Positions 29,462 to 38,367 are shown, numbered from the stretch's first letter. The stretch is DNA of 64,000 bases from Lysobacteraceae bacterium PS02065 (GCA_029959555.1 JASCPI010000004.1:62001-126000), one strand, 5' to 3'. Notes: generated from the sequence alone by a model not told the origin. Numbers and translations: made by a program.

Positions 29462-29929
29462 ATGGCCACGCCCACACCCGCCAGTCTGCTCGCCGCGTAC
29501 CGCGACACGCGCTACGACGTGCGCCTTCCGGGTGGCCGGCGCCTCACGATCCGCATCGGCGATCCGCCATCCGTCGCGTTGATCCTGCCGCGTGGCGATC
29601 CTGCGCTCTCGAGCGCGATCATCACGGCGTGCAACCCGCGCTCGTTGCCCCTGCCGGTCGCCGACAACCGGCGCCGCATGCATGAACTCGTGCGCGCACT
29701 GGTCGGCCACGGCGTGCTCATGCTGCCTGCCGTGGGCTGCGCACCGCACGGCGCCTGGCGCGAGGCCTCGCTGCTCGTGCCGGCGATTCCGATCGATCTT
29801 CTCGACACCCTGGCGCGCCGCTTCGGCCAGAACGCGGTGCTCACGCTGGTGCCCGAGGCACGCCTGCGCGTCTACCGCGACGACTGGCGCCGCAAGCACG
29901 GCAAGGACGCCGCGATCGACTGGGCCTGA
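29462..29929 (+). CDS. DUF3293 family protein
   Basis: 155 residues. Features of DUF3293: LLAAYRDTRYDVR at the start, ITACNPRSLPLPVADNRRRM in the middle, and FGQNAVLTLVPEARLRVYRDDW near the C-terminus. The role is unknown. Start at ATG 29462, 4 bp after the kmo stop, so it is probably co-transcribed with kmo. Confidence 0.8.
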   Translation: MATPTPASLLAAYRDTRYDVRLPGGRRLTIRIGDPPSVALILPRGDPALSSAIITACNPRSLPLPVADNRRRMHELVRALVGHGVLMLPAVGCAPHGAWREASLLVPAIPIDLLDTLARRFGQNAVLTLVPEARLRVYRDDWRRKHGKDAAIDWA

Positions 29930-29998
29930 AGGGCGGCACCACGCTGGGCAGTGACCACGCACGTGTGGGAAGCTCCGCGCTTCGCAGAGGAACCCTCC

Positions 29999-32875
29999 TT
30001 GGACATCGCGCACAAGCGTCGCGTCTTCGCCATCCTGCGCGAAGTCCTCGACCAGCCTCCATCGGCACGCGAAACCGCGCTCGCCGAAGCCTGCGGGGGT
30101 GACGAAGCGCTCGTCGCCGATGTACGCGTGCTGCTCGAGGGTGCGACCAGCGACATGCTCGACCGCGGCGCGGCGGGCGTCGCCGCCAGGCTCGTCGACG
30201 CCGACCACGACGAGGGCGCGCCCGACGAGCCCGAGGTCGGGGGATGGCGCATCGTGCGCGCCGTCGGCGCCGGCGGCATGGGCCGCGTCTATCTCGTCGA
30301 GCGCAGCGGCGACGGCTACGTCCAGCAAGGTGCGCTCAAGCTCATCAAGCGAGGCATGGATTCCGATGCGCTCGTTGCGCGGTTCCGCCGCGAGCGCCAC
30401 ATCCTCGCGCGCCTGGACCATCCGAGCATCGCCCGCCTGCTCGACGGCGGCATCGCCAGCGACGGGCGCCCGTTCCTGGTCATGGAGTTCGTCGAGGGCG
30501 AGCCGCTGTCGGCGTGGATCACGCGTGCCGACGTCGGTCTCGACGCGCGCGTGTCCTCGTGGCTCGCGATCGCCGCCGCCGTGGCGCATGCACACCGCCA
30601 GCTCGTCGTGCATCGCGACATCAAGCCGGCCAACGTGCTCGTCGACGCCGACGGCCAGCCGCGCCTGCTCGATTTCGGCATCGCGCGTCTGCTCGAGGCC
30701 GATACGCTCGAGACGCAGACCGCGACGGCTTCGCGCTTCGTGTCGCGTGCCTATGCCGCTCCCGAGCAGCTGAACGGCCGCGACGTCACCACGGCCACCG
30801 ACGTGTACCAGCTCGGCGCGCTGCTGTTCGAGATGCTGTCGGGGGAGCGCTTCACGACCTTCGCCTCCGAGGTCGCGGTACGTCCATCGCTCGCGCTCGC
30901 CCGCGCGCGCGAACGGGCCGGCATCACGGGACCACCGATCACGTCGAGACGCCTGTCCGGCGATGCCGGCATCATCGTCGCACGCGCCACCGACGCCGAC
31001 CCCTCGCGTCGCTACGCGACGGTGGCGGCGTTCGCCGACGACGTGAAGCGCTGGCGCGACGGCCTGCCGATCCTCGCCCGCCCCGACAGCGCGCGCTATC
31101 GCATCGGCCGTTTCGTGCAACGCCATCGCGTCGCCGTCGCGCTCGGCGTTTTCGCGCTGTGCGCGCTGCTCGTCGGATTCGCACTCGCGCTCTGGCAGGC
31201 CCAGCGCGCCGCCGAGGAGGCTCGCCTCGCGCGCGCCGCGCAGGACGTCCTCATCGGCGTGTTCGATGCCGCGGCACCGGATGCCGCGGCCGGCACGCGG
31301 GTGACCGCGCGCGAACTCATCGACCGCGGTATCGAGCGCATCGACACGGACCTCGCGGACCAGCCGCGCCTGCGCGCGGAGATGCTGCTCACGCTCGGCA
31401 CGCTGTACCGTCAGCTGGGCCTGTACGACCAGGCCGCGACGACGCTCGGCCGCGCGCTCGACGTCGCGACCGGCCACGACCGATTCGACACACGCGTCGT
31501 CGCGCGCACGCGCCTCGAGCTCGCGGGCACCGAGCGCGAGCGACAGCGCCTCGATGCGGCGTCCGGGCTGATCGAGGCCGTTCTCGCCGATCCGCCCGAC
31601 GAGCGCATGCGCGCACGTGCGCTCATCGAGCGTGCGCAGGTCAACGAGAAGCTCAGCCGATTCGATGAAGCGCTCGCCGACGCGCGTGCGGCATCGGATC
31701 TCGACACGTCCAGTGCCGACGCGGCAGCCCGCGCGAAGGACCGTCAGATCGAAGCACTGATCCTCACGCGCACGGGCCGCTTCGACGAGGCGGCCGGCGT
31801 CTTCGACGACGCGATCGCGACGGCCACACGCGCGCTCGGCGCGAACGACACGCGCGTCGCGCAGATCCGCAACGACTACGCGATGATGTTGACCAGCCAG
31901 TCGCGACCGGCCGACGGCGAGCGCGAGGCACGCGCCTCGCTCGACGCCCGTCGTGCCCGCTTGGGCAACACGCACGCCCTCGTCGCCGAATCCCTGCAGG
32001 TGCTCGGCAGCGCGGAACGCCAGCTCGGCCGCCTCGACGACGCCGAGCGCTCGTTCGAGGAAGCCCTCGCGATCCAGCGCACCGTGTTCGGCGACGTCCA
32101 CGGCGACGTCGCGAACACCCAGAACTCGCTCGGCATCCTCGCCGCGTCGCGCAATCGCTTCGCCGATGCCGAGCGTCATTTCCGTGAGGCCTCCGCGACC
32201 CAGCGCGCGATCGGCCAGGACACCACGGTGCCCTCGTCCGTCACCAGCGCCAACCTCGCCGTCGCCCTGCTGCGCCAGGGCAAGCTCGACGAGGCCGAAG
32301 CCCTGCTCGAAAGCGCCGCCGCGATGCAGCGTACGCTGCTCGGCGAACGTCATCCCGCGATGGCGAACACCGAGAACGGCCTCTCGCAGGTCGCCCTTCG
32401 GCGCGGCGACTTCGCCGCAGCGATCGCCCACGCACGGGCTGCGGCATCGATCTTCGACGCCGCGCTGCGGCCAGGGCGCGAGACCGCCGCCGTGCACCTC
32501 GTCCTGGCGCTGGCGCTCGAACGCGCCGGCGAAGCCGAAGAGGCCCTCGCCGAGGTACTGGGTGCACGCACGATGCTCGAGAACGCCGGCGTCACCGGCG
32601 ATCCACGCCTGTTCATGATGATGATCGTCGAGGCCGATGCCCTCGTCGACCTCGGCCGCGTGGCCGATGCCGTGCCGATCGCGCGCCGCGTGGTCGACGA
32701 ACGCGCGGACGCCGAACCGGGCCTGCGCATCCCGACGCTCGCACTCGCCGCGCGCGTCGCACAGGCCGATGGCCGTGCGCAGGACGCACGTCGCCTGCGC
32801 GATGAAGCGCGCGCCCTGCTCACCACGATCGTCGCACCCGACCCCGAACTCGCGCTCGACATCACGCGTGATTGA
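29999..32875 (+). CDS. Serine/threonine protein kinase with C-terminal TPR repeats
   Basis: 958 residues from a TTG with AGAGGA seven bases upstream; a GTG at 29951 would add 16 residues but lacks a ribosome site. Kinase domain about residues 80-340: glycine loop GAGGMGRVYLVE, lysine in ALKLIKRG, HRDIKPANVLV and DFGIARLLE (complete catalytic set), then a membrane helix VALGVFALCALLVGFALALW near 385-405. The rest, about 410-950, is a string of helical TPR-like repeats (LLTLGTLYRQLG, VAESLQVLGSAERQLGR, VANTQNSLGILAASR, MANTENGLSQVALR). The ECF sigma gene 53 bp downstream is its expected partner. Confidence 0.9.
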   Translation: MDIAHKRRVFAILREVLDQPPSARETALAEACGGDEALVADVRVLLEGATSDMLDRGAAGVAARLVDADHDEGAPDEPEVGGWRIVRAVGAGGMGRVYLVERSGDGYVQQGALKLIKRGMDSDALVARFRRERHILARLDHPSIARLLDGGIASDGRPFLVMEFVEGEPLSAWITRADVGLDARVSSWLAIAAAVAHAHRQLVVHRDIKPANVLVDADGQPRLLDFGIARLLEADTLETQTATASRFVSRAYAAPEQLNGRDVTTATDVYQLGALLFEMLSGERFTTFASEVAVRPSLALARARERAGITGPPITSRRLSGDAGIIVARATDADPSRRYATVAAFADDVKRWRDGLPILARPDSARYRIGRFVQRHRVAVALGVFALCALLVGFALALWQAQRAAEEARLARAAQDVLIGVFDAAAPDAAAGTRVTARELIDRGIERIDTDLADQPRLRAEMLLTLGTLYRQLGLYDQAATTLGRALDVATGHDRFDTRVVARTRLELAGTERERQRLDAASGLIEAVLADPPDERMRARALIERAQVNEKLSRFDEALADARAASDLDTSSADAAARAKDRQIEALILTRTGRFDEAAGVFDDAIATATRALGANDTRVAQIRNDYAMMLTSQSRPADGEREARASLDARRARLGNTHALVAESLQVLGSAERQLGRLDDAERSFEEALAIQRTVFGDVHGDVANTQNSLGILAASRNRFADAERHFREASATQRAIGQDTTVPSSVTSANLAVALLRQGKLDEAEALLESAAAMQRTLLGERHPAMANTENGLSQVALRRGDFAAAIAHARAAASIFDAALRPGRETAAVHLVLALALERAGEAEEALAEVLGARTMLENAGVTGDPRLFMMMIVEADALVDLGRVADAVPIARRVVDERADAEPGLRIPTLALAARVAQADGRAQDARRLRDEARALLTTIVAPDPELALDITRD

Positions 32876-32928
32876 CGCTGCCGGGCCCTGCGGCCATGCT
32901 CCCGCGACCAGTCTGCACGGGTATTCCG

Positions 32929-33483
32929 ATGGATGACGCCACCGACCTGCTGGCCGCCGCCCGGCGTGGCGACGGTGACGCGGCGGAGCGCCTGTTCACC
33001 GCGCTGTACGACGAGCTGCGCCGCTGCGCGCATCGCCAGCTGCGCCAGCATGCCGGCGATACGCTGTCGACCACCGCTCTCGTGCACGAGACGTACCTCA
33101 AGATCGGCCTCGGCCAGGCCACCGACCTGCAGGACCGCCAGCACTTCATGGCGCTCGCCGCGCGCGCGATGCGCCAGGTGCTCGTCGACCACGCACGCCG
33201 CCGCCAGGCCGGCAAGCGCGGTGGCGACGCCCTGCTCGTGACCCTCGACGAGCGCGCTCCGGATCCGTCGTCCGAAGCTTTCGAGGTGCTCGCGCTCGAC
33301 CGCGCCCTCGGTGTACTCGAGGCCGTCGACGAACGCGCCGCGCGCGTCGTCAACCTGCACTTCTTCGGCGGCCTCACGTTCCCCGCGATCGCCGAGCTCG
33401 AAGGCGTCAACGAACGCACCGTCAAACGCGACTGGCAGGCCGCACGCCTGCTGCTCGCGGCGGAGATGGGCATGCAGGGGTGA
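32929..33483 (+). CDS. ECF RNA polymerase sigma factor (TIGR02999/ECF43-like)
   Basis: 184 residues. Region 2: ERLFTALYDELRRCAHRQLR, then TALVHETYLKIG; region 4: LGVLEAVDERAARVVNLHFFGGLTFPAIAELEGVNERTVKRDW, a helix-turn-helix. The absence of an anti-sigma gene and the adjacent Ser/Thr kinase fit the group of ECF factors that are activated by phosphorylation from a linked kinase. I start at ATG 32929 (MDDATDL); the frame is open further upstream. Likely controlled together with the kinase. Confidence 0.9.
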   Translation: MDDATDLLAAARRGDGDAAERLFTALYDELRRCAHRQLRQHAGDTLSTTALVHETYLKIGLGQATDLQDRQHFMALAARAMRQVLVDHARRRQAGKRGGDALLVTLDERAPDPSSEAFEVLALDRALGVLEAVDERAARVVNLHFFGGLTFPAIAELEGVNERTVKRDWQAARLLLAAEMGMQG

Positions 33484-33538
33484 CACGCTCCGTCCCCGTT
33501 TAAGACGTTCCAGCAGCGCTCACATCTCGGACGACACG

Positions 33539-33997
33539 ATGGACCCGCGCACGGACTCGCGACGCTCGCCGCAACATGGATGGCTCTGGGCAAGATGGTT
33601 GGCCATGCCCATGGGGGCCAGCGCCGGTGCGGGCGCTGCCGCGGCGCTGACTCTGGTTCCGTGGCTGCTGGAAAACCGGCTTGCGCTCGCTTCTCAGGCT
33701 GGCTGGTACGATGTCTATGTGCAGCCCTTCGTGACCGGAGGCGTCTTCGGTTTCACGCTCGCGACACTCGCCTTTCGTCTGGCCCCCTCGAACAAGGTCA
33801 TCGCGACCGCGTTGACGAGCGTCGTGACGAGCACGATCGCGCTGATGCTGGTCGGCCACGCGACACTCGAGGTCCCGGTGCATCCGCAGGCGTTCACCCA
33901 GGGCATGTCGGCCGTTGTCGCCACGATCATCGGCGTGGGGGTCGGCAACGCACGCTCCGAAAGAGCTGCTGCGGCGGCGTCCACCGACGTGACCTAG
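33539..33997 (+). CDS. Hypothetical membrane protein
   Basis: 152 residues with about four hydrophobic segments (ASAGAGAAAALTLVPWLL, GGVFGFTLATLAFRL, TSVVTSTIALMLVGH, MSAVVATIIGVGVG). No family recognised. 55 bp after the sigma factor, same strand, so possibly a target of it; there is no direct evidence of that. Confidence 0.55.
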   Translation: MDPRTDSRRSPQHGWLWARWLAMPMGASAGAGAAAALTLVPWLLENRLALASQAGWYDVYVQPFVTGGVFGFTLATLAFRLAPSNKVIATALTSVVTSTIALMLVGHATLEVPVHPQAFTQGMSAVVATIIGVGVGNARSERAAAAASTDVT

Positions 33998-34103
33998 AGA
34001 CACGGAACGCTGCGACCTATCGCTCGACGGACCGTTGGTGACTTCCGCGGACTGGCGTAGCGGCCGTCGCCGGCTCTGTCCGCACCGGCGCATAGCTCCG
34101 CAA

Positions 34104-34117
34104 TGAAAACGATTACA
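34104..34117 (+). promoter_or_regulatory. Candidate LacI-family operator upstream of MFS gene
   Basis: TGAAAACGATTACA fits the LacI/GalR-family consensus TGNAANCGNTTNCA at every fixed position. It overlaps a possible -10 box TACAAT (34114-34119) and lies 77 bp before the MFS ATG, a normal place for repression. The cognate regulator is not in this window. Confidence 0.55.
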
Positions 34118-34194
34118 ATGGCGCCATGACGCCATTCCTCGGAGCGGCGGCCACCGGATGAGGGCGTGACCGTCCGGCATCACGAGGACGTGCG

Positions 34195-35358
34195 ATGACC
34201 CGTTACGACACCGTGCGCTTCGAGCAGCACGCGACCCGCGCTGCGTTCTTCATCCCCGGCTTCGTCGTGGCGTGCTGGGCGCCGTTGGTGCCCTTCGCCA
34301 AGGCGAGGAACCAGCTCGATGACGCCATGCTCGGCGCGGTCCTGCTGTGTCTGGGCGTCGGCTCGCTCGTCGCCATGCCCGTCGCGGGCGCCCTCGCAGC
34401 CCGAGTGGGATGCCGCGCCGTCATGACGATGGCCGTCATCGTGATGTTGGCGACGTTCCCGCTCTTGAGCGTGGCCCCGACGCCATGGTCTCTCGCAGCG
34501 GTGCTCGTCGTGTTCGGCGCCGCGATGGGAGGCATGGACTGCGTGATGAACGTTCAGGCCGTCACGGTCGAACGCGCGTCGGGACGATCCATGATGTCGG
34601 GCTTCCACGCGTATTACAGCGTCGGCTGCCTGGCCGGCGCGACGTTCATGGCAATCTTGCTGGGTGCGGGTATGGGCATCGTCGCGGCGTCCTGCTCCGC
34701 GGTCGCGCTCGTCGCCCTGATCGCGGCCGTGTCGCAGCAGGCGTGGCGCTCCGACAAGGCATCGCGGGATGCGCCGACGTTCGCGATGCCGCGCGGTGTC
34801 GTCGTCGCCATCGGCGCGGTGTGCTTCGTGACGTTCCTTGCGGAGGGCGCGATCCTGGACTGGAGTGCGGTCTTCCTTCACGAGGTGAAGCGCATCGACC
34901 TCGCGCACGCGGGCTGGGGCTTCGTGTCGTTCAATCTGGCCATGACGGCCACCCGCCTCGTCGGCGACCGCATCATCGAACGCGTCGGGCAAGGCCGCGC
35001 GGTGCTGATCGGTGGTCTCGTGGCCGGCAGCGGCCTCGCCCTCGCGACGTGGACGCCACAGTTCACCGTCTCGCTGATCGGCTACGGGTTGGTAGGCGTG
35101 GGCTGCGCGAACATCGTGCCCGTGATGTTCACCCTCGCCGGGCGTCAGACCACGATGCCGGAAAGCGTCGCCTTTCCTGCGGTCACCTCGATGGCGTACC
35201 TGGGTGTGCTGGCTGGTCCCGCCCTGATCGGCTTCATCGGGAAGGGCTGGTCGTTGCCTTCGGCCTTTTTCCTCGTGAGCGTCGGACTGACTGCGGCAGC
35301 GATGGTCGGGCGCCATTTGTCATCGGCCGTGACGAACCAGCAACCGAACGGTGTGTGA
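34195..35358 (+). CDS. Major facilitator superfamily transporter
   Basis: 387 residues, about 11-12 membrane helices, GAGGA six bases before the ATG. Early helices include FFIPGFVVACWAPLVPFAKARN and LGAVLLCLGVGSLVAMPVAGALAARVG; the MFS loop after helix 2 is the G-x-x-x-A-R-V-G stretch. It resembles the sugar-efflux/FucP-side MFS groups more than arsenic exporters. The LacI-type operator upstream hints at a sugar substrate. It also sits immediately before arsR and there is no other pump nearby, so an arsenic role remains possible but less likely. Confidence 0.82.
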   Translation: MTRYDTVRFEQHATRAAFFIPGFVVACWAPLVPFAKARNQLDDAMLGAVLLCLGVGSLVAMPVAGALAARVGCRAVMTMAVIVMLATFPLLSVAPTPWSLAAVLVVFGAAMGGMDCVMNVQAVTVERASGRSMMSGFHAYYSVGCLAGATFMAILLGAGMGIVAASCSAVALVALIAAVSQQAWRSDKASRDAPTFAMPRGVVVAIGAVCFVTFLAEGAILDWSAVFLHEVKRIDLAHAGWGFVSFNLAMTATRLVGDRIIERVGQGRAVLIGGLVAGSGLALATWTPQFTVSLIGYGLVGVGCANIVPVMFTLAGRQTTMPESVAFPAVTSMAYLGVLAGPALIGFIGKGWSLPSAFFLVSVGLTAAAMVGRHLSSAVTNQQPNGV

Positions 35359-35381
35359 CAAAGGTCGGCACGCTGCAACTC

Positions 35382-35417
35382 TTGCCGTCCGACTCAAAAA
35401 CATCCATTATTCTGGAT
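35382..35417 (+). promoter_or_regulatory. arsR promoter with overlapping operator
   Basis: -35 TTGCCG (35382-35387), 17-bp spacer, -10 CATTAT (35405-35410). An inverted repeat ATCCA-N6-TGGAT (35402-35417) covers the -10 and the expected start point, ideal for ArsR repression. The start point would fall only a few bases before the arsR ATG at 35420, so the mRNA may be nearly leaderless. Confidence 0.6.
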
Positions 35418-35419
35418 AT

Positions 35420-35752
35420 ATGGATACCTCAACTGCCGTTACCGCCCTCGGCGCCCTCGCCCAGTCCACACGTCTCGAAGCGTTCCGCCTGCTCGTCCGC
35501 GCCGAGCCCGATGGCCTCCCTGCCGGCGAAGTCGCTCGCGTGCTGGACATCCCGCAGAACACCGGGTCGTCGCATCTGTCGATCCTCGGCAATGCGGGGC
35601 TCGTGACGTCGCAGCGTGAAGGCCGTTCGGTCGTGTACCGGGCCGACCTCGATGCCTTTCGCGAACTCACGCTGTTCCTGCTCAAGGACTGTTGCAACGG
35701 CCGCACCGAACTGTGCGCTCCCCTGATCGCCGAACTCGCCCCCTGCTGCTGA
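35420..35752 (+). CDS. arsR: ArsR-family arsenic-responsive repressor
   Basis: 110-residue winged-helix repressor. DNA-reading helix VARVLDIPQNTGSSHLSIL at about 40-58; wing GLVTSQREGRSVVYRAD. The usual N-terminal CxC site is absent; instead the C-terminus has LKDCCNGRTELCAP and ends PCC, a cysteine set like the one used by ArsR proteins of the Acidithiobacillus type. It should release the operator (35402-35417) on binding As(III) or Sb(III). arsC follows after 5 bp. Confidence 0.9.
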   Translation: MDTSTAVTALGALAQSTRLEAFRLLVRAEPDGLPAGEVARVLDIPQNTGSSHLSILGNAGLVTSQREGRSVVYRADLDAFRELTLFLLKDCCNGRTELCAPLIAELAPCC

Positions 35753-35757
35753 AGCCC

Positions 35758-36288
35758 ATGACCGAACGAACCTTCAATGTCCTGTTCCTCTGCACCGGCA
35801 ACTCGGCGCGGTCCATCCTTGCGGAGAGCATCCTGCGCAAGGAAGGCACGGGCCGTTTCAACACGTTCTCTGCAGGCAGCACACCCAGGGGATCGATCCA
35901 TCCGCTCGCGATCGACACGTTGACGGCGTTCGGCTATCCGGTCGACGGCCTGCGATCGAAGAGCTGGAACGAGTTCGAAGGACCGGACGCGCCGGTCATG
36001 GACTTCATCTTCACCGTCTGCGACGCCGCAGCCGGCGAGAGCTGCCCCGTCTGGCCCGGCCATCCGATGAATGCCCACTGGGGCATCACGGACCCGAGCG
36101 ACGTCACGGGCTCCGACTTCGAGCGCAGGCACGCGTTCGTCACCGCGCTGCGCCATCTCCGCAATCGCATCACTGCGTTCACCGCGTTGCCGCTCGATCG
36201 TCTCGACACGGCGTCGCTGCGCTCTTCGCTGCAGACCATAGGCCGCACGAGCGGCGCCAGTGCAGGAACAGGTGCGACGCCGACGTGA
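35758..36288 (+). CDS. arsC: Arsenate reductase (LMW-phosphatase type, thioredoxin-linked)
   Basis: 176 residues. LFLCTGNSARS at about 9-19 is the phosphatase P-loop (C-x5-R) that binds arsenate; VCDAAAGESCPVWPG supplies the relay cysteines, and WGITDPSDVTG the acid aspartate. Reduces As(V) to As(III). The last 30 or so residues (after RLDTASLRSS) are an unusual basic/Thr tail beyond the fold. Its product, arsenite, needs removal, but no ArsB or Acr3 gene follows. Confidence 0.93.
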   Translation: MTERTFNVLFLCTGNSARSILAESILRKEGTGRFNTFSAGSTPRGSIHPLAIDTLTAFGYPVDGLRSKSWNEFEGPDAPVMDFIFTVCDAAAGESCPVWPGHPMNAHWGITDPSDVTGSDFERRHAFVTALRHLRNRITAFTALPLDRLDTASLRSSLQTIGRTSGASAGTGATPT

Positions 36289-36440
36289 CCGCCAGTGCTC
36301 GTGCCGACTGCACGATCTCCCGGGTTCGGCTCGACATCCATGGCGCGCCACCGCGCACGCCGCATCGTGTTTCCGCCACCCACCGTGGCCGCAGCATCGC
36401 AGGTGCGTCGGATCCTGCCGGTCGCCATGGGAACAGCACC

Positions 36441-36896
36441 ATGAACACGCTACGCGCCATCCCGATTGCACCGGAAGCGCTTCACGAGCTGGTCGCTGCG
36501 CTCGAAGCCGCCCACCTTCCGACGAGCGATGTACGGGATGAGGCGCGCCGGTTCTTCCGGTTCGACGACACCTCCACCCTCGGCTTCGCCGGCATCGAAG
36601 GCGCCGGCGCCGACCGCCTGTTGCGATCCGTCGTGGTGTTGCCGTCCCGTCGGCATGCCGGCGCAGGCATAGCGCTCGTGGCGGCACTCGAACGCCTCGC
36701 GCGCTCACAGGGCATCGAACGTCTGCATCTGCTCACGACGACCGCGCAGCCATTTTTCGAGCGCTGCGGCTTCACGATCGCGGATCGCGCATCGGCTCCC
36801 GCGGCGATCGCGGCATCGCGAGAGTTCCGGAGCCTGTGCCCGTCGTCCGCGGCGTACCTCGTGAAGTCGATCGGAGGCGTCGATGCCGCTGCTTGA
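36441..36896 (+). CDS. arsN2: GNAT acetyltransferase, arsenic-type ArsN2
   Basis: 151 residues. GNAT features: [32 protein letters not shown] (the acetyl-CoA pyrophosphate loop RRHAGAG) and [14 protein letters not shown]. This matches the small acetyltransferases found in ars operons that acetylate organo-arsenicals such as phosphinothricin-like arsinothricin, but the substrate is not shown. It lies 152 bp after arsC and overlaps arsH by 14 bp. Confidence 0.85.
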   Translation: MNTLRAIPIAPEALHELVAALEAAHLPTSDVRDEARRFFRFDDTSTLGFAGIEGAGADRLLRSVVVLPSRRHAGAGIALVAALERLARSQGIERLHLLTTTAQPFFERCGFTIADRASAPAAIAASREFRSLCPSSAAYLVKSIGGVDAAA

Positions 36897-37602
36897 CGTC
36901 GCCGACATGGACGCCCTGCCGGCGCTGGATCGCGCCGCCGCCCTCGGGCGCCCCGCGGAAGGGCTCGGGCTCGCGTCACCCCGGCCCCGCATCCTGCTGC
37001 TGTACGGGTCGTTGCGGGCGCGATCGTTCTCGAGGCTGGCCGTCGAGGAAGCCGCGCGACTCCTGAACCTGTTCGGCGCCGAGACCCGCATCTTCAACCC
37101 GATCGACCTGCCGTTCCCGGATCAGGTGGACGGTGACGACCATCCCGCGGTGCGCGAGCTGCGCGAACTGTCGCTGTGGTCGGAAGGCCAGGTCTGGTGC
37201 AGCCCCGAACGCCACGGCGCGATCACGGGCCTCATGAAGGCGCAGATCGACCACCTGCCCCTCAACGTGGGCAGCATGCGGCCGACGCAGGGGCGCACGC
37301 TGGCGGTGATGCAGGTGTCCGGCGGGTCGCAGTCGTTCAACGCGGTCAACACGCTCCGGCTGCTCGGTCGCTGGATGCGCATGGTGACGATCCCGAACCA
37401 GTCGAGCGTCGCGAAGGCATGGCAACAGTTCGACGAAGCGGGCCGCATGAAGCCGTCGGAGTTCTACGACCGCATCGTGGACGTGATGGAGGAACTCGTG
37501 CGGTTCACCGTACTCCTGCGACCGCATACGGCGCAGCTCACGGACCGCTATTCGGAACGCCGCGCACAGCTCAGTACGGCCCCGAGGACCGATCAGCTCT
37601 GA
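36883..37602 (+). CDS. arsH: NADPH-dependent FMN oxidoreductase ArsH
   Basis: 239 residues. Flavodoxin-like fold: [16 protein letters not shown] near 35-50 (FMN phosphate loop), [26 protein letters not shown] region with [10 protein letters not shown] and [13 protein letters not shown], and [21 protein letters not shown]. ArsH oxidises trivalent organo-arsenicals to the less toxic pentavalent form. GGAGG five bases before the ATG. It ends 19 bp before the left attachment site of the integrative element. Confidence 0.94.
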   Translation: MPLLDVADMDALPALDRAAALGRPAEGLGLASPRPRILLLYGSLRARSFSRLAVEEAARLLNLFGAETRIFNPIDLPFPDQVDGDDHPAVRELRELSLWSEGQVWCSPERHGAITGLMKAQIDHLPLNVGSMRPTQGRTLAVMQVSGGSQSFNAVNTLRLLGRWMRMVTIPNQSSVAKAWQQFDEAGRMKPSEFYDRIVDVMEELVRFTVLLRPHTAQLTDRYSERRAQLSTAPRTDQL

Positions 37603-37621
37603 AGGCGTGATTCGATCGAGA

Positions 37622-37638
37622 TGGTCGGGGTAGAGGGA
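37622..37638. repeat. Left attachment site (duplicated tRNA-Pro 3' end)
   Basis: TGGTCGGGGTAGAGGGA, identical to the last 17 bases of tRNA-Pro on the other strand, including the encoded CCA. It marks the left boundary of the island, 19 bp after arsH. Confidence 0.85.
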
Positions 37639-37749
37639 CGCCCGATCCAGTGACCTCGTCGCACCAGACAACACGCGTTCTTGCGGTTGCCGCCACGCGC
37701 CCGGACGGATGCGCGGCACCCTTGCGGGTCGGCCGAGTGTAGCGGACCA

Positions 37750-37771
37750 GGGCGTGAAAAAATAAACGCCC
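37750..37771. terminator. Hairpin in the left end of the island
   Basis: GGGCGT and ACGCCC with a 10-base A/T loop. The gap 37603-37905 otherwise holds only the attachment site and A/T-rich sequence before the first island gene. It could be a weak terminator or a structural element; I see no ORF here that I would defend. Confidence 0.35.
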
Positions 37772-37905
37772 CCACAACCGCCCTCGGGATCGTTCAGCAG
37801 AGTCGTGACGATTCGTGGCGCAGTTCACACCCTCGAACAAACCCCTAACGAAACGCTCAGACTTCGCTCGTATCCTGAACAGCCCCAAGCCATCGGGAGC
37901 GATAC

Positions 37906-38367
37906 ATGGCGCCTTTGAGCACAGCCCACACATGCTCTCCCGAGCCGTTGCAGGACGGCACGTATCTGGCCGTGACCGTCATCGACCGGGGGAAGCACGG
38001 AATCACCGTGTGGGCCGGAAGGCTTCATCCTCTCGCCTTCGATGTCGAGGCCGACGAGGTGTCCGACCGCGACTACATCGAGCGGGAGACCGTGAACTTC
38101 ATGGCATGGTCTGACGTGCTGGAATACTTCGAGGACCGCCCGGTGCTGCCCCTGCTCGTCGAGGTTCTCGGGACGACCCAGCGACTCGGTGACGCGACCG
38201 TCAGCGCCCCCGCGATCGTCTCGGCGGAGGCTCTCAGTCCGCGAGACGATGCCCCGCGAAGCTCACCGGCATGCTCTCGATCGCCCTCCCCAACCCACTC
38301 CGCGACCGCACGCTCTACGAACTCGCCCGCGCCGCGCACAGGCTCTCGCGCAAGCTCGACCAGGTAG
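37906..38367 (+). CDS. Island hypothetical protein (overlaps next gene)
   Basis: 153 residues from an ATG preceded by GGGAG. The first ~105 residues look like a normal soluble protein (GTYLAVTVIDRGKHGITVW and AFDVEADEVSDRDYIE). The last ~40 are S/P/T/R-rich and overlap the next gene by 97 bp, which suggests either a frameshift or a decayed C-terminus. No domain recognised. Confidence 0.55.
   Translation: MAPLSTAHTCSPEPLQDGTYLAVTVIDRGKHGITVWAGRLHPLAFDVEADEVSDRDYIERETVNFMAWSDVLEYFEDRPVLPLLVEVLGTTQRLGDATVSAPAIVSAEALSPRDDAPRSSPACSRSPSPTHSATARSTNSPAPRTGSRASSTR

Noticed and set aside
29297..32497. Long minus-strand frame opposite the kinase
   Set aside because: Shadow; the kinase strand holds HRD and DFG motifs.
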